From assembly GCA_963714425.1 (NCBI GenBank), contig CAVQOI010000009.1, forward strand, positions 62,001-126,000: a DNA stretch of 64,000 nucleotides, in the 5' to 3' direction. Position 1 is the stretch's first letter, and each line of letters starts with the position of its first letter. The DNA comes from DATCYX01 sp963714425 (lineage in GTDB: Bacteria > Chloroflexota > Anaerolineae > Anaerolineales > UBA4823). Position numbers and translations under genes: made by a program. Under the pieces are notes generated by a model. It was given only the letters and a program-made list of their open reading frames with translations. It was not told where the DNA came from and ran no database searches. Shown piece by piece: positions 36,035 through 45,710 of the stretch.

Positions 36035-37042
36035 TTATAACCGTCTGATCACGGATTCACGGATCACAAGTGTAGATTGAAATTTTGGCAGCGTAATCGA
36101 TTTTCCCTGCATCAAATCGATTAGCGCTCGCCCGACGGTCTCGCCGATCTCCAGTGGTGGGCGCCGGATGGAGGTCAAAGGAGGGACCATGTATGCAGAT
36201 GGAGCCTGGTCATCAAATCCAACAATAGACACATCTTCGGGTACACGCATTCCGCGCCTATACAGCGCGAGCCTGGCTCCATAAGCCATCTGATCATTGG
36301 CAGCAAAGATCGCGCTGAAGATATGGCCGCGCATCAGAAGCATTTCAACGGCCATCACCCCGGACGGCTCGGTAAAATCTCCTTCGACAATCAGCTCCGG
36401 GTCGGGTTGAATCCCGTTTTCAGTGAGGGCTTGTAAATATCCTTCCCGACGTTCAATAGCGTCCTGGTGATTGTGCAGACCGGTAATGTGGGCAATCTGA
36501 CGATGACCTGCATCAATAAGATATTGGGTGGCTTGCCGGGCAGCATCATAGTCATCAAATGGCAAGCACTGCTCTTTCAAAGCAGAAATCACTCGCCCGA
36601 CAATAATCATCGGGACCTGGCTGGCAACCTCGATAAGGTATTCTTCAGGAGAGTGACCGTTCAGAATGATCAAGCCATCCACCTGGCGTTGGATGAACAT
36701 ATTTAAAGCAATCTGATCTTTTTTTGGGTCCCAACTGCCGTCGGCGAAGAAGGGCGAATAGCCTCTGCCATCAATACCTCTTAATATCCCCCTTAGGATG
36801 ACATCATAGAATGGGCTGCCAATGAGTTGGGTAAGCACTCCAATCGTCCTTGATTGTCCTCCTGCCAGACCCTGAGCAAAGAGATTCGGTTTGTAACCGA
36901 GCTCAGCAATAATGCTCAAGACCCTTTCGCGAGTCTCATCTGCAACAGGCGCGGTATTATTCAAAACTCGTGATACAGTGCTGATGGAGACATCAGCCCG
37001 ATTGGCAATATCTTGAATGGTAAAATTTTTACCCGCTTCCAT
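36035..37042 (-). CDS. LacI-family transcriptional regulator of the beta-glucan cassette
   Basis: 335 residues. It has an N-terminal helix-turn-helix FTIQDIANRADVSISTVSRVLNNTAPVADETRERV (about 7-41) and hinge GYKPNLFAQGLAGG. The sugar-binding core follows (IGVLTQLIGSPFYDVILRGI, DGLIILNGHS, AIFAANDQMAYGARLALYRRGMRVPEDVSIVGFDDQAPSAYMVPPLTSIRRP). It is divergent from the transporter operon, with three GAAAnCGnTTTC-like operators between them. It probably represses the transporter and glycosidase genes and itself until an oligosaccharide appears; the ligand is inferred only from neighbours. Confidence 0.92.
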   Translation of the reverse strand: MEAGKNFTIQDIANRADVSISTVSRVLNNTAPVADETRERVLSIIAELGYKPNLFAQGLAGGQSRTIGVLTQLIGSPFYDVILRGILRGIDGRGYSPFFADGSWDPKKDQIALNMFIQRQVDGLIILNGHSPEEYLIEVASQVPMIIVGRVISALKEQCLPFDDYDAARQATQYLIDAGHRQIAHITGLHNHQDAIERREGYLQALTENGIQPDPELIVEGDFTEPSGVMAVEMLLMRGHIFSAIFAANDQMAYGARLALYRRGMRVPEDVSIVGFDDQAPSAYMVPPLTSIRRPPLEIGETVGRALIDLMQGKSITLPKFQSTLVIRESVIRRL

Positions 37043-37074
37043 AATAACCTCAAATCATGTATTAATTATACATA

Positions 37075-37257
37075 GAAAACGCTTTCAGTCAACCGGTCTC
37101 ACAACGTAAAGTAGGTCGATTTAGAGGGCATGAACTTCGGGAAAAGATTAATATTTCGATACACCCATTGACTTAAGTGTTGTATTCTGCTATGATTTAT
37201 GAAAGCGTTTTCTGTAATTATCCGATTATAAGCACGTTAACGTGATAGCGCTTTCAC
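37075..37257. promoter_or_regulatory. Divergent control region with three LacI-type operators and a strong promoter
   Basis: Operators are GAAAACGCTTTC (37075-37086), GAAAGCGTTTTC (37201-37212) and GTGATAGCGCTTTCAC (37242-37257). The plus-strand promoter is TTGACT (37168-37173), 17-base spacer, TATGAT (37191-37196). The second operator sits at its start point. A perfect palindrome CACGTTAACGTG (37233-37244) overlaps the third. Confidence 0.8.
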
Positions 37258-37432
37258 TTTGAAAATTTCTTACCGTACTCAACACCCCGTAAACATATAC
37301 TGCAACTTGCTTGCAGACGTTTGGTTGCGAGCTAAGGAGGTGGCACAAAGGTATGAAATCTGTACTCCCCATAAATATCAATTTTATGTTTTCAAATAAG
37401 ATCCTATCAGACTAAAAAGGAGAGAATTCGAG

Positions 37433-38773
37433 ATGCGTAAAAATATTTTGACCGTTGGCTTGCTCTTAGTGATCCTGAGCATCGTGCTGGGCGCTTGTGC
37501 AAGCCCGGCGACACCTGCCCCAACGGGAGGTGAAGCGCCACCCGCTGAAGAGGCTCAGGAAGTCACCTTGAAGGTCCTTGTCCATCAAAACCCTCCCATG
37601 GTGGAATTTATGGAAGCCTTCAATGCTAAGTTTATGGAAAAGTATCCTAACATTACTGTAGACATGTCCGTGGTGAATGCCAATGATTTGAGCACTGTTA
37701 CTCAAACCCGATTGACCGCCAATGACGTAGACGTCGTGGATATGTTCGGCTTCGCTAACGCCGCCCAACCCTACATGAAGAACGTCGACCCGCCAAACTG
37801 GCAAACGCTGATTGAAGCCGGCTACCTGCTGGATATTTCTGACCAGCCGTTCGTGAAGAATTTCGATGAAGCGACAATCAAGGATGCCGGGACCTACAAC
37901 GGCAAGGTCTATGAGATCAACCTCGGGCGTGTTTCCTACAGCGGCATATACTACAACAAGGACCTGTTCACTGCCAACAATGTTGCTGTTCCCGCCACCT
38001 GGAGCGAATTGGTCGCAGCGTGTGAGACCTTCAATGCAGCCGACATTCCCTGCATGACAGCAGGTGGCAAAGACGGCTGGCCGATCTTTGTAGGCGCATA
38101 CGGTCTAACCGGCGCGCTCTATCCCGACCAGGCAGCCCTGGCTGAAGGACTATGGACTGGCTCAATCAAGTGGAACGATGCCAAGTCGATGGAGATGTGG
38201 GAAAAGATGAAGGTCTATGCCCAGGATATGATGGAACCTGGAGCCAGCGGAATTGCGGGTGATGCCGCTCCGGGGCGCTTTGCTTCTGGGGCAGTCGCCA
38301 TGTTCTCGGGTGGTACCTGGTATGCTTCAGCAATCGAAGCAGCCGAGCCGGCCTTTGAATGGGGATACATACCCTTCCCTGGGAGCGACAATCCTGAGGA
38401 TAACAAGTTCCTGTTTGGGAAGTACGATCAGGGCTGGGTAATCGCTGCCAATTCACCCAATAAAGATTCTGCCTTGCTGTACCTGGCAGATTTCTCAGAA
38501 CCAGCAAACTATCAGGCATTTGCCAATGCTGTGGGCTTCATCCCTACCCAGCCGGGTGCCACGTTGGATACTCAAATTGGCCAGGAGGTTGCCCCCTATC
38601 TCACTAACTTCCGCGTCGGATTAGAGCAGTACTGGGTCCCGCCAAAGGGCGCCGGCCAATTTGCCAACCCATTCGCTTCTTACTTCCAGCCGTTCGGCAC
38701 CTATGATGATGCCAAGGAACTGGCTGAGAAAGTTCAGGCCGACCTGCAATCTGGCCTGGATGCCAATCAGTAA
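37433..38773 (+). CDS. Sugar ABC transporter substrate-binding lipoprotein (MalE-like)
   Basis: 446 residues. Lipoprotein signal with lipobox LGAC (about residues 20-23). It belongs to the extracellular solute-binding family 1: VTLKVLVHQNPPMVEFMEAFNAKFMEKYPNITV, GVSYSGIYYNKDLF-like segment RVSYSGIYYNKDLFTANNV, GAVAMFSGGTWYASAI. RBS AAGGAGAG. It opens the cassette 2 operon, controlled by the LacI operators upstream. A beta-gluco-oligosaccharide (laminari- or cello-type) is the expected ligand because GH16, phosphorylase and GH1 genes follow. It is followed by a hairpin before the permeases, consistent with higher expression than theirs. Confidence 0.92.
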   Translation: MRKNILTVGLLLVILSIVLGACASPATPAPTGGEAPPAEEAQEVTLKVLVHQNPPMVEFMEAFNAKFMEKYPNITVDMSVVNANDLSTVTQTRLTANDVDVVDMFGFANAAQPYMKNVDPPNWQTLIEAGYLLDISDQPFVKNFDEATIKDAGTYNGKVYEINLGRVSYSGIYYNKDLFTANNVAVPATWSELVAACETFNAADIPCMTAGGKDGWPIFVGAYGLTGALYPDQAALAEGLWTGSIKWNDAKSMEMWEKMKVYAQDMMEPGASGIAGDAAPGRFASGAVAMFSGGTWYASAIEAAEPAFEWGYIPFPGSDNPEDNKFLFGKYDQGWVIAANSPNKDSALLYLADFSEPANYQAFANAVGFIPTQPGATLDTQIGQEVAPYLTNFRVGLEQYWVPPKGAGQFANPFASYFQPFGTYDDAKELAEKVQADLQSGLDANQ

Positions 38774-38789
38774 TCTGCAACTGGCTACA

Positions 38790-38825
38790 CTGCAGGCTTC
38801 TCGCTGACCAGCTAGAAGCCTGCAG
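38790..38825 (+). terminator. Partial terminator between binding-protein and permease genes
   Basis: 12-bp perfect stem (38790-38801 with 38814-38825), 12-base loop, then TTCTCTCATTT. It probably reduces read-through into the permease genes. Confidence 0.75.
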
Positions 38826-38852
38826 TTCTCTCATTTAGGATGGAGGCCAACC

Positions 38853-39782
38853 ATGATGGCATATCATTTCGGCCGTGGTCGGGCCAGACTCGCCCCCTAC
38901 TTACTCCTGATCCCCGGGATATTCCTTTACGCTCTGATCGCTTTGGGTCCCTCCCTGGCTACCAGCGTATTCTCATTTACCAATGCTACGGGCATCCGTG
39001 GCGCTCCGATCCAATGGATCGGGTGGGATAACTTTCGGGAATTCCTGTTTCTAGGTCAGGCGTCCCGCGATAACTATGCCGCCCTTAGCCGGACATTAGT
39101 GTTTTGTTTCTTTGTGACCACCATCCAGTTCGGATTGGGTTTGGTGGTGGCACTGCTTGTCAATCAACGCTTAAAAGGCACTAACTTCTTCCGCACGCTG
39201 TACTTCATGCCTGTAATTTTGGGGGCGGTGATCCAGGGATTGATCTGGTCGCTTTTCTTATATCCTTTGGGTGGACCGATGGCACGCATCCTGGAATTTT
39301 TCGGGACGCGCTCTGAATTTTTTGGCGGTCAACCCACGGAAGCATTTGGCTGGGTTATCGTTGTTCAGATATGGGCAAACATGGGAACGACGATGGTCAT
39401 ATTTCTTGCGGGTTTGCAAACCATTCCCGAAGAAATGTATGAAGCCGCCCAGATCGATGGGGCCAGTAGCTGGCAAGTCTTCAGGAACGTGACCTGGCCG
39501 TTACTCACACCGAGCGTGAACACCAATTTGCTGTTGAATATCATTGGTTCGCTCCAGGCCTGGCAGCTGTTCCTGGTCCTGATCGGTTACCGCAATGGGA
39601 CCCAGGTGCTTGGCTATTTGGTGTACGCCCAGGGCTTTGGCCAGACGTCGGGTAGTGTAACCAGCGCCTTCCGGCAAGGATATGCTGCAGCTGCATCAAT
39701 TGTCCTGTTCCTTCTGGTACTCGTACTGGGCTCAGTGACTCAAACCATTCTGAATCGCAGAGAAAAGAGGATATTGGGATGA
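38853..39782 (+). CDS. Sugar ABC transporter permease, MalF/UgpA type
   Basis: 309 residues, starting at ATG 38853 or the next ATG codon, with GGAGG upstream. Six membrane helices are expected: LAPYLLLIPGIFLYALIALGP, LVFCFFVTTIQFGLGLVVALL, MPVILGAVIQGLIWSLF, WVIVVQIWANMGTTMVIFLAGL and others. The EAA loop that contacts the ATPase reads EMYEAAQIDGASSWQVFRNVTWPLLTP. It overlaps the second permease gene by four bases (ATGA). No ATPase gene occurs in this cassette, so a shared MsmK/MalK-like ATPase from elsewhere must energise it, as is common for this family. Confidence 0.93.
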   Translation: MMAYHFGRGRARLAPYLLLIPGIFLYALIALGPSLATSVFSFTNATGIRGAPIQWIGWDNFREFLFLGQASRDNYAALSRTLVFCFFVTTIQFGLGLVVALLVNQRLKGTNFFRTLYFMPVILGAVIQGLIWSLFLYPLGGPMARILEFFGTRSEFFGGQPTEAFGWVIVVQIWANMGTTMVIFLAGLQTIPEEMYEAAQIDGASSWQVFRNVTWPLLTPSVNTNLLLNIIGSLQAWQLFLVLIGYRNGTQVLGYLVYAQGFGQTSGSVTSAFRQGYAAAASIVLFLLVLVLGSVTQTILNRREKRILG

Positions 39783-40615
39783 ACACAGCTATTCAAACTC
39801 GCGCGCCAATCAAATGGGGGCGGATTGCTGCCTACGCACTCCTCATATTCTTTGCGATTATTTATGCTGGGCCCTTGCTCATGCTGTTGAATACGGCTTT
39901 CAAGTCGCTACCAGATTTCATGAAGAGCGCCACTTCTCCGGTGACCAGCCTAAATTTTAATAATTTTATTGAGGCCTGGAATAAAGCCAATTTCCCGCGT
40001 TACCTGACCAATTCCTTAATCTATACGGTGACGTCCACATTGGTCTTTGTAACCACGGCGATCTTCGTCGCTTTCCCAATTTCCCGCGGATACGTCAAAG
40101 GCGCTAACTTTATCTTAGCCATGTTCGTCATCGCCTTATTTCTGCCACCCGCATTGATCCCCCAGTTCCAGTTGATGTTAGCTCTAGGTTTATACAATAA
40201 CCCATTGGGGTATATTCTGCTGTTTACCATAAACCCGATTGGCATGGTAATTTTGGTGAATTACATCAAGACGGTTCCAAAGGAGTTGGACGAGGCGGCT
40301 GCGCTGGATGGCTGTGGGTATTTTCGTTTCATAACCTCCATTCTCTTTCCGTTGATCCGGCCGGCAGTCGCTACGGTCGCTGTGCTGCATGCCATCGGCA
40401 TCTGGAATGAGCTCATTTTGCCCACTATCTATTTGACTAACAAAGATTATTACCCCATCACGCGCGGCATGATTGTCTTCCAGGGGGTCTACGGTAGCAA
40501 TTGGCCGACACTCGCAGCCGCTGTACTGATCATGACACTCCCGATGCTGCTAATCTTCCTGGTGTTACAGCGTTACATCATCTCGGGCCTAACCCAGGGA
40601 GCCGTGAAAGGATAA
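39779..40615 (+). CDS. Sugar ABC transporter permease, MalG/UgpE type
   Basis: 278 residues, six membrane helices (YALLIFFAIIYAGPLLMLL, FILAMFVIALFLPPALIPQF and others). The EAA motif reads KELDEAAALDGCGYFRFITSILFPLIRP. It forms a heterodimer with the preceding permease for import of oligosaccharides bound by the lipoprotein at 37433. The gene overlaps its partner by ATGA. No ATPase is encoded nearby. Confidence 0.93.
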   Translation: MNTAIQTRAPIKWGRIAAYALLIFFAIIYAGPLLMLLNTAFKSLPDFMKSATSPVTSLNFNNFIEAWNKANFPRYLTNSLIYTVTSTLVFVTTAIFVAFPISRGYVKGANFILAMFVIALFLPPALIPQFQLMLALGLYNNPLGYILLFTINPIGMVILVNYIKTVPKELDEAAALDGCGYFRFITSILFPLIRPAVATVAVLHAIGIWNELILPTIYLTNKDYYPITRGMIVFQGVYGSNWPTLAAAVLIMTLPMLLIFLVLQRYIISGLTQGAVKG

Positions 40616-40753
40616 TAGGGCTGTCAGCGAAAAAGTATCTTGACCATTTGGCTGGTGTGCTACAGCCGGACCTTTTGCCGCTGGTGTGTCGCTATAATGG
40701 CGACCCACCAGCGGGTTCAAAATCAAATAATCCCCTTATAAGTTGACCCCATC

Positions 40754-41473
40754 ATGACCTCAACAACCTGGAACCTCATCTGGCAGGATGAATTCGATGG
40801 TATTGAAATCGATCACTCCAAGTGGTGCTTTGAAGTTGGGTACACCGGCAAGAGCAATGGAGAACTCCAGATATATACCGACAGGCGCGAGAATGCCTAC
40901 CTCGAAAGAAGCAACCTGATAATCAAAGCCCAGGAAGAGACCTACCAGGGGTATCGTTTTACTTCCGCTCGACTAAAAACACAGGGACTGCACAACTGGA
41001 AATACGGCAGGTTTGAAGGACGCATTAAGATCCCATACGGGACGGGCCTCTGGCCAGCTTTCTGGATGATCGGTGATGATGCGCCAAGTATCGGTTGGCC
41101 AGATTGCGGGGAAATTGACATTATGGAGAATATTGGGGCTCAACCCAACAGTGTGCGTGGCACGATTCATGGGCCAGGATATTTTCGCGATGATGGCATC
41201 TGGGCTGATTTCACGCTCTCGAATCATGTCTTTGCCGATGACTATCACCTGTTCGCAGTGGAATGGGAGCCTGCCGAGATCCGTTGGTACGTAGACAGCA
41301 ACCACTACAACACCCTCACGGCCAAGGATGTCCCTGGGAAATGGGTGTTTGACCACCCTTTTTATCTGCTCATCAATGTAGCCGTAGGAGGTCACTGGCC
41401 GGGCTACCCAGACGAAACCACACGTTTCCCCCAGGTGATGCACGTAGATTATGTACGCGTCTACTCAAAATGA
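40754..41473 (+). CDS. Glycoside hydrolase family 16 beta-glucanase, no signal peptide
   Basis: 239 residues, one GH16 beta-jelly-roll domain. It starts with WNLIWQDEFDGIEIDHSKW, the usual beginning of the catalytic domain. The catalytic motif GEIDIMENIG carries nucleophile and acid/base Glu around residue 121-126. Also visible are GLWPAFWMIGDD, TIHGPGYF, HLFAVEWEPAEIRWYVD, and LLINVAVGGHWPGYP. This subgroup mostly hydrolyses beta-1,3 or mixed beta-1,3/1,4-glucans. No signal peptide or ribosome binding site is obvious, so it may act inside the cell or the true start may differ. The second GH16, directly downstream, is exported. Confidence 0.9.
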   Translation: MTSTTWNLIWQDEFDGIEIDHSKWCFEVGYTGKSNGELQIYTDRRENAYLERSNLIIKAQEETYQGYRFTSARLKTQGLHNWKYGRFEGRIKIPYGTGLWPAFWMIGDDAPSIGWPDCGEIDIMENIGAQPNSVRGTIHGPGYFRDDGIWADFTLSNHVFADDYHLFAVEWEPAEIRWYVDSNHYNTLTAKDVPGKWVFDHPFYLLINVAVGGHWPGYPDETTRFPQVMHVDYVRVYSK

Positions 41474-41534
41474 AGACCTCTCTCCTCTGCAAGTGGTAGG
41501 GTCAAATTCCAAGTTGATGCTCAGGAGAATCATC

Positions 41535-42368
41535 ATGCGCTCTGGTTTGCGACACCGTTTCTATGTCCTCTTTGTCGGCACATTGACTATGCTGACCATG
41601 AGCGTATCTTGTAAACCGTTTCAGTCTGCGATAAGAGCAACTCCAATCGCTGTCCCCGAAGGATGGTATTTATCCTGGAACGATGAATTTGATGGCGACA
41701 CGATCGATCCTGCCAGCTGGACATTTGATATTGGAGGTGGGGGTTGGGGAAATGGCGAATTGGAATACTATACTGCCCGGCCCGAGAATGCCCGGCTAGA
41801 AAATGGTTTGCTCGTGATCGAAGCCAGGCAAGAAAAATACGAAGGGTCTTATTACACTTCGGCGCGGCTCAAAACCGAGGGGTTGCAATCGTTCCAGTAT
41901 GGTCTCATTGAGGGTCGTCTCAAAGTACCTCAGGGAGCTGGGTTGTGGCCTGCTTTCTGGATGCTCGGGACAGATTTCAACGGCAGTAACTGGCCGGACT
42001 GCGGAGAAATCGACATCATGGAACACATTGGCAAAGAGCCGGATTTGATTTTCGGCACCTTACATGGGCCAGGGTATTCTGGTGTTCTAGGGTTTTCAAA
42101 ATGGAACCGGCAATCCTACAATATTGCTGATGATTTTCACACCTATGCCATCGAGTGGGAGACAGACGAGATACGCTGGTACTATGATGGTGAACATTAT
42201 CACACCGTCACGCGTATGGATATTGGTGACCGAGAATGGGTTTTCGATCACCCGTTCTTCATTATCCTGAATCTGGCAGTCGGCGGTCAGCTGCCCGGCA
42301 TAGTCGGTCTTGATACAGAATTTCCATCCCAGTATTACGTGGATTATGTGCGTGTATACCAGCGCTGA
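41535..42368 (+). CDS. Glycoside hydrolase family 16 beta-glucanase, lipoprotein
   Basis: 277 residues from ATG 41535, chosen because AGGAG lies 7 bases upstream and a lipoprotein signal follows (FYVLFVGTLTMLTMSVSC). The GH16 domain runs from WYLSWNDEFDGDTIDPASW. The catalytic site is GEIDIMEHIG, with GLWPAFWMLGTDF, TLHGPGYSG, TYAIEWETDEIRWYYDGEHY and FIILNLAVGGQLPG. It is clearly a paralogue of the preceding gene, sharing domain layout end to end. It should release oligosaccharides from beta-glucan at the cell surface for the transporter upstream. Confidence 0.92.
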   Translation: MRSGLRHRFYVLFVGTLTMLTMSVSCKPFQSAIRATPIAVPEGWYLSWNDEFDGDTIDPASWTFDIGGGGWGNGELEYYTARPENARLENGLLVIEARQEKYEGSYYTSARLKTEGLQSFQYGLIEGRLKVPQGAGLWPAFWMLGTDFNGSNWPDCGEIDIMEHIGKEPDLIFGTLHGPGYSGVLGFSKWNRQSYNIADDFHTYAIEWETDEIRWYYDGEHYHTVTRMDIGDREWVFDHPFFIILNLAVGGQLPGIVGLDTEFPSQYYVDYVRVYQR

Positions 42369-42452
42369 ATTGACCTGGAAATTCATTCCGTGAATGGATT
42401 GGAAGAGAAAAGCCTCCGGAAAACTCCAGAGGCAGCTTTCAGGAAACAAAGT

Positions 42453-45400
42453 ATGAGTGCCTATCAGCTCGACGAGAATAATCGATTTATTATTACCGCA
42501 TACCAACATCAGCGGCCTTTCTCCAGCACGCTACCGGGAATCGCTGGTCCGATGGGCATTCCCATGTGGGTGTTCTATGTAAACCGCGGCCAGGCCATCA
42601 CTAGCTTCGGTGTGGAGAACAAAGATCATCCTGTTATGGAGTTTCAACCGGCTAACAAGGCTTATCAGGTCACGCCTTTTTTGGGTTTTCGTACATTTAT
42701 TAAAATCCTTGACTCACCTGAACAAATCATCTATGAGCCATTCGCGGCTGGCTCCCAAAATACAGATCAACAGATGATTATCAGCCTCAACGAGTTGCAG
42801 CTTCGTGAGGAGCACCCATCACGAGGCTTGCAGGTTGAGGTTCTGTATTTCATCCTGCCTGAGGAGAGGGTTGCGGGACTTATCCGGCAAGTAAAGATCA
42901 CTAATCTGGCTGGGCAGCCAACCCAGCTTGAAATCCTGGATGGTTTGCCAGTCATCATACCTTATGGGGTTTCCAACAGGGATCTGAAGGAGAACAACCG
43001 CACGGTTGAAGCCTGGATGGATGTATATAACCAGGATCAAAAAGCCCCCTTCTTCAGGCTCCGCTCCACACCAGGCGATACAGCAGATGTCAGACCTATC
43101 CAGGCTGGCAACTTTGCTCTTGCCTCCGCTGTCCAGGGAGAAAAGCATCACCAACTGGCTGCAATCGTTAATCCGGAGGCAGTATTCGGACCAGACACAT
43201 CTCTGAGCTTCCCGACAAGATTCCACGAACAGCCTCTTGTCGAGATAGGAAAACAGGGACAACTTGCCAGTGGGAAAACCCCATGTGCATTTTTTGGCTA
43301 CCCTGCCATTCTGGATCCCAATGAGTCTGTATCTCTTTACAGTGTTTATGGACACGCCAGCAAGATGGAAGTACTCAATGAGATCGCGCCGTATATGCGG
43401 GCGGAGAAGTATTTCCAACAAAAACGACATACCGCAAATGCTACAGTAAACCAACTAACGACTCCCATTGAAACACGGACTGGTTCAACAGTATTTGATG
43501 CGTACTGCCGACAAACTTTTCTGGATAATATCCTGCGAGGTGGGTGGGCAGTCCATCTAGGCAGCGCTGAAAAACCGGTGACTTACCATATTTATTCACG
43601 CAAACATGGCGATCCTGAGCGGGATTACAACGCATTTTTCCTGTCTGCAGAATATTATTCACAAGGCAATGGGAATTATCGTGATATCAATCAAAATCGC
43701 CGCTGTGAGGTTTTTTTTGATCCACGCGTCGAAGATAGCAACGTGCGCTCCTTTATGAGCCTGATCCAGGCAGATGGTTACAATCCACTTGTTGTGAAAG
43801 GCAGTTGGTTCAGAATTCCGCATGAGAAGCGCTCAGAAATCCTGAAATTCGTTGTCCAACCCGAGCAGATGGAGCCACTCCTGGAAAAGCCGTTTACACC
43901 CGGAGGATTGCTAAAGTGGATTGATGATAAAGAGATTGATCTGCTTACTTCCAGCTTTGATTTTTTACAGCGAGTACTGCAAAAAGCTGAACAGTATTAT
44001 GATGCAGAATTTGGCGAGGGATACTGGACCGATCACTGGACCTATAACCTGGATCTGGTAAACACCTACCTAGCGATTTTTCCAGACAAGATAGATACAC
44101 TACTTTTTTATCGCGATGATTTGCCCTTTTTCGACAGCCCAGCCTTCGTACAGCCGCGCAGCAAGAAATATGTCTTGGTAAGCGACCAGCCGCGCCAGTA
44201 TGGTGCTGTGGTGATAGATAGCGGTAAAGCCGCATTGATTGCCTCCAGGCGGGAATACCCTAACTTATTGCGATCGCAGAAAGGGCATGGAAGCGTATTT
44301 CGAACGAGCTTATACGCCAAGCTAATCATACTGGCGTTGATCAAGTTCACAACAATGGATCCCCAAGGAATGGGGATCGAAATGGAAGCGAATCGACCGG
44401 GCTGGTGCGACGCTTTGAATGGTCTTCCAGGGCTGTTTGGATCATCCCTTTCCGAAACAATTGAACTGGCGCGTCTGCTGATCTTCTTAAACACGCACTT
44501 TCCCAAAAACGAGGTGGATACTTTGGTTTTGCCTGTGGAGGTTGTCGATCTTCTCCAAAGTGTTGCCGTCTGCCTACAGGATTACCGAGCATCTGAGGCT
44601 GAAGATCAAGATTTCATTTATTGGGATACTGTTTCCGACGCTCGTGAGAGCTACCGAGAAAAAATCAGGTTTGGTTTTGACGGCAAGACCGTTCCAATTT
44701 CATTCCATGAGCTGGCTGGTTTTTTATCACTTTTCTTGGATAAAGTACAGGATGGTATTGGCAAAGCCTTACAACTAAATGGAGGCATCCCACCCACCTA
44801 CTTTATCTACGATGTCGAAAATTTCGAAATTTTGCACGGACCGGATGGGCGGCCCCTGATGGATAATAAAGGACGTCATTTCATCCGTCCGACCAGCTTT
44901 TGGCTAAGGGTATTGCCCATGTTCTTAGAAGCCCCGGTGCGTATGTTCAAAATTCTGCCGGATATTGAAGCGGCACGTCGGCTACACCAGCACATAATGG
45001 GTAGCGAATTATATGATCACGCTCTCAAAATGTATAAAACAAATGCACCACTTGAAAGCCAGCCCATGGAGATAGGCCGGTTGCGGGCGTTTACACCTGG
45101 TTGGCTGGAAAACGAATCGATTTTCCTGCACATGGAATACAAATATATTCTCGAGCTTCTAAAGGCAGGCTTGTACGATGAGTTTTTCCAGGATTTTCGC
45201 AGTGTATTGGTTGCCTTTCAAGACCCTGTTCGCTATGGACGCAGTCCGCTGGAGAACTCATCCTTTATCGTCAGCAGCGCCCACCCGGATAATAGCCTGC
45301 ATGGCACGGGATTCGTCGCTCGCCTGACTGGTGCTACTGCAGAATTCTTGAGCATGTGGAATCTGATGATGATTGGACGCAATCCGTTTTTTATGCAAGA

Positions 45401-45674
45401 CGGTGAGCTCTATCTCCGCTTTCAACCTGCTCTGCCGGACTGGCTGTTTGATCAAGCCGGTACTGTGAGCTTTACATTCCTTGGGCATTGCCGGGTAACT
45501 TATCACAACCCTCTACGGGAGAATACTTATTCCAAAAATATGAAGATACGTAGCATACAGTTGTATTTGGGAGACCAACAGATCGAGGTCCCGGGGAACT
45601 CAATCGGACCGCCATACGCAGGATTGGTGCGGGAGGGTAAAATTAATCGGATTGACGTGTTCTTTGCCGGTTGA
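42453..45674 (+). CDS. Large glycoside phosphorylase-like protein (GH149/GH161-like, beta-1,3-glucan type)
   Basis: 1073 residues from ATG 42453 (AGGAAA upstream; the frame opens earlier at GTG 42390). It has no signal peptide, so it is cytoplasmic. It shows the architecture of inverting disaccharide/oligosaccharide phosphorylases: an N-terminal beta-sandwich (NPxAY-like FIITAYQHQRPFSSTLPGIAG, GVENKDHPVMEF), then an (alpha/alpha)6 barrel with SAEYYSQGNGNYRDINQNRR, GYWTDHWTYNLDLVN and GIEMEANRPGWCDALNGLPGLFGSS. Length and these motifs fit the GH149/GH161 beta-1,3-oligoglucan phosphorylases better than GH94. The assignment is from memory of the families. It would convert imported laminari-oligosaccharides and phosphate to glucose 1-phosphate. 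Confidence 0.7.
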   Translation: MSAYQLDENNRFIITAYQHQRPFSSTLPGIAGPMGIPMWVFYVNRGQAITSFGVENKDHPVMEFQPANKAYQVTPFLGFRTFIKILDSPEQIIYEPFAAGSQNTDQQMIISLNELQLREEHPSRGLQVEVLYFILPEERVAGLIRQVKITNLAGQPTQLEILDGLPVIIPYGVSNRDLKENNRTVEAWMDVYNQDQKAPFFRLRSTPGDTADVRPIQAGNFALASAVQGEKHHQLAAIVNPEAVFGPDTSLSFPTRFHEQPLVEIGKQGQLASGKTPCAFFGYPAILDPNESVSLYSVYGHASKMEVLNEIAPYMRAEKYFQQKRHTANATVNQLTTPIETRTGSTVFDAYCRQTFLDNILRGGWAVHLGSAEKPVTYHIYSRKHGDPERDYNAFFLSAEYYSQGNGNYRDINQNRRCEVFFDPRVEDSNVRSFMSLIQADGYNPLVVKGSWFRIPHEKRSEILKFVVQPEQMEPLLEKPFTPGGLLKWIDDKEIDLLTSSFDFLQRVLQKAEQYYDAEFGEGYWTDHWTYNLDLVNTYLAIFPDKIDTLLFYRDDLPFFDSPAFVQPRSKKYVLVSDQPRQYGAVVIDSGKAALIASRREYPNLLRSQKGHGSVFRTSLYAKLIILALIKFTTMDPQGMGIEMEANRPGWCDALNGLPGLFGSSLSETIELARLLIFLNTHFPKNEVDTLVLPVEVVDLLQSVAVCLQDYRASEAEDQDFIYWDTVSDARESYREKIRFGFDGKTVPISFHELAGFLSLFLDKVQDGIGKALQLNGGIPPTYFIYDVENFEILHGPDGRPLMDNKGRHFIRPTSFWLRVLPMFLEAPVRMFKILPDIEAARRLHQHIMGSELYDHALKMYKTNAPLESQPMEIGRLRAFTPGWLENESIFLHMEYKYILELLKAGLYDEFFQDFRSVLVAFQDPVRYGRSPLENSSFIVSSAHPDNSLHGTGFVARLTGATAEFLSMWNLMMIGRNPFFMQDGELYLRFQPALPDWLFDQAGTVSFTFLGHCRVTYHNPLRENTYSKNMKIRSIQLYLGDQQIEVPGNSIGPPYAGLVREGKINRIDVFFAG

Positions 45675-45710
45675 TAGCCAGGATTCCAGCCAGATCTCAA
45701 GGAAGCCAGA

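Noticed and set aside
42819..43454. 211-codon minus-strand open frame opposite the large phosphorylase gene
   Set aside because: Antisense shadow; no start signal or protein family.
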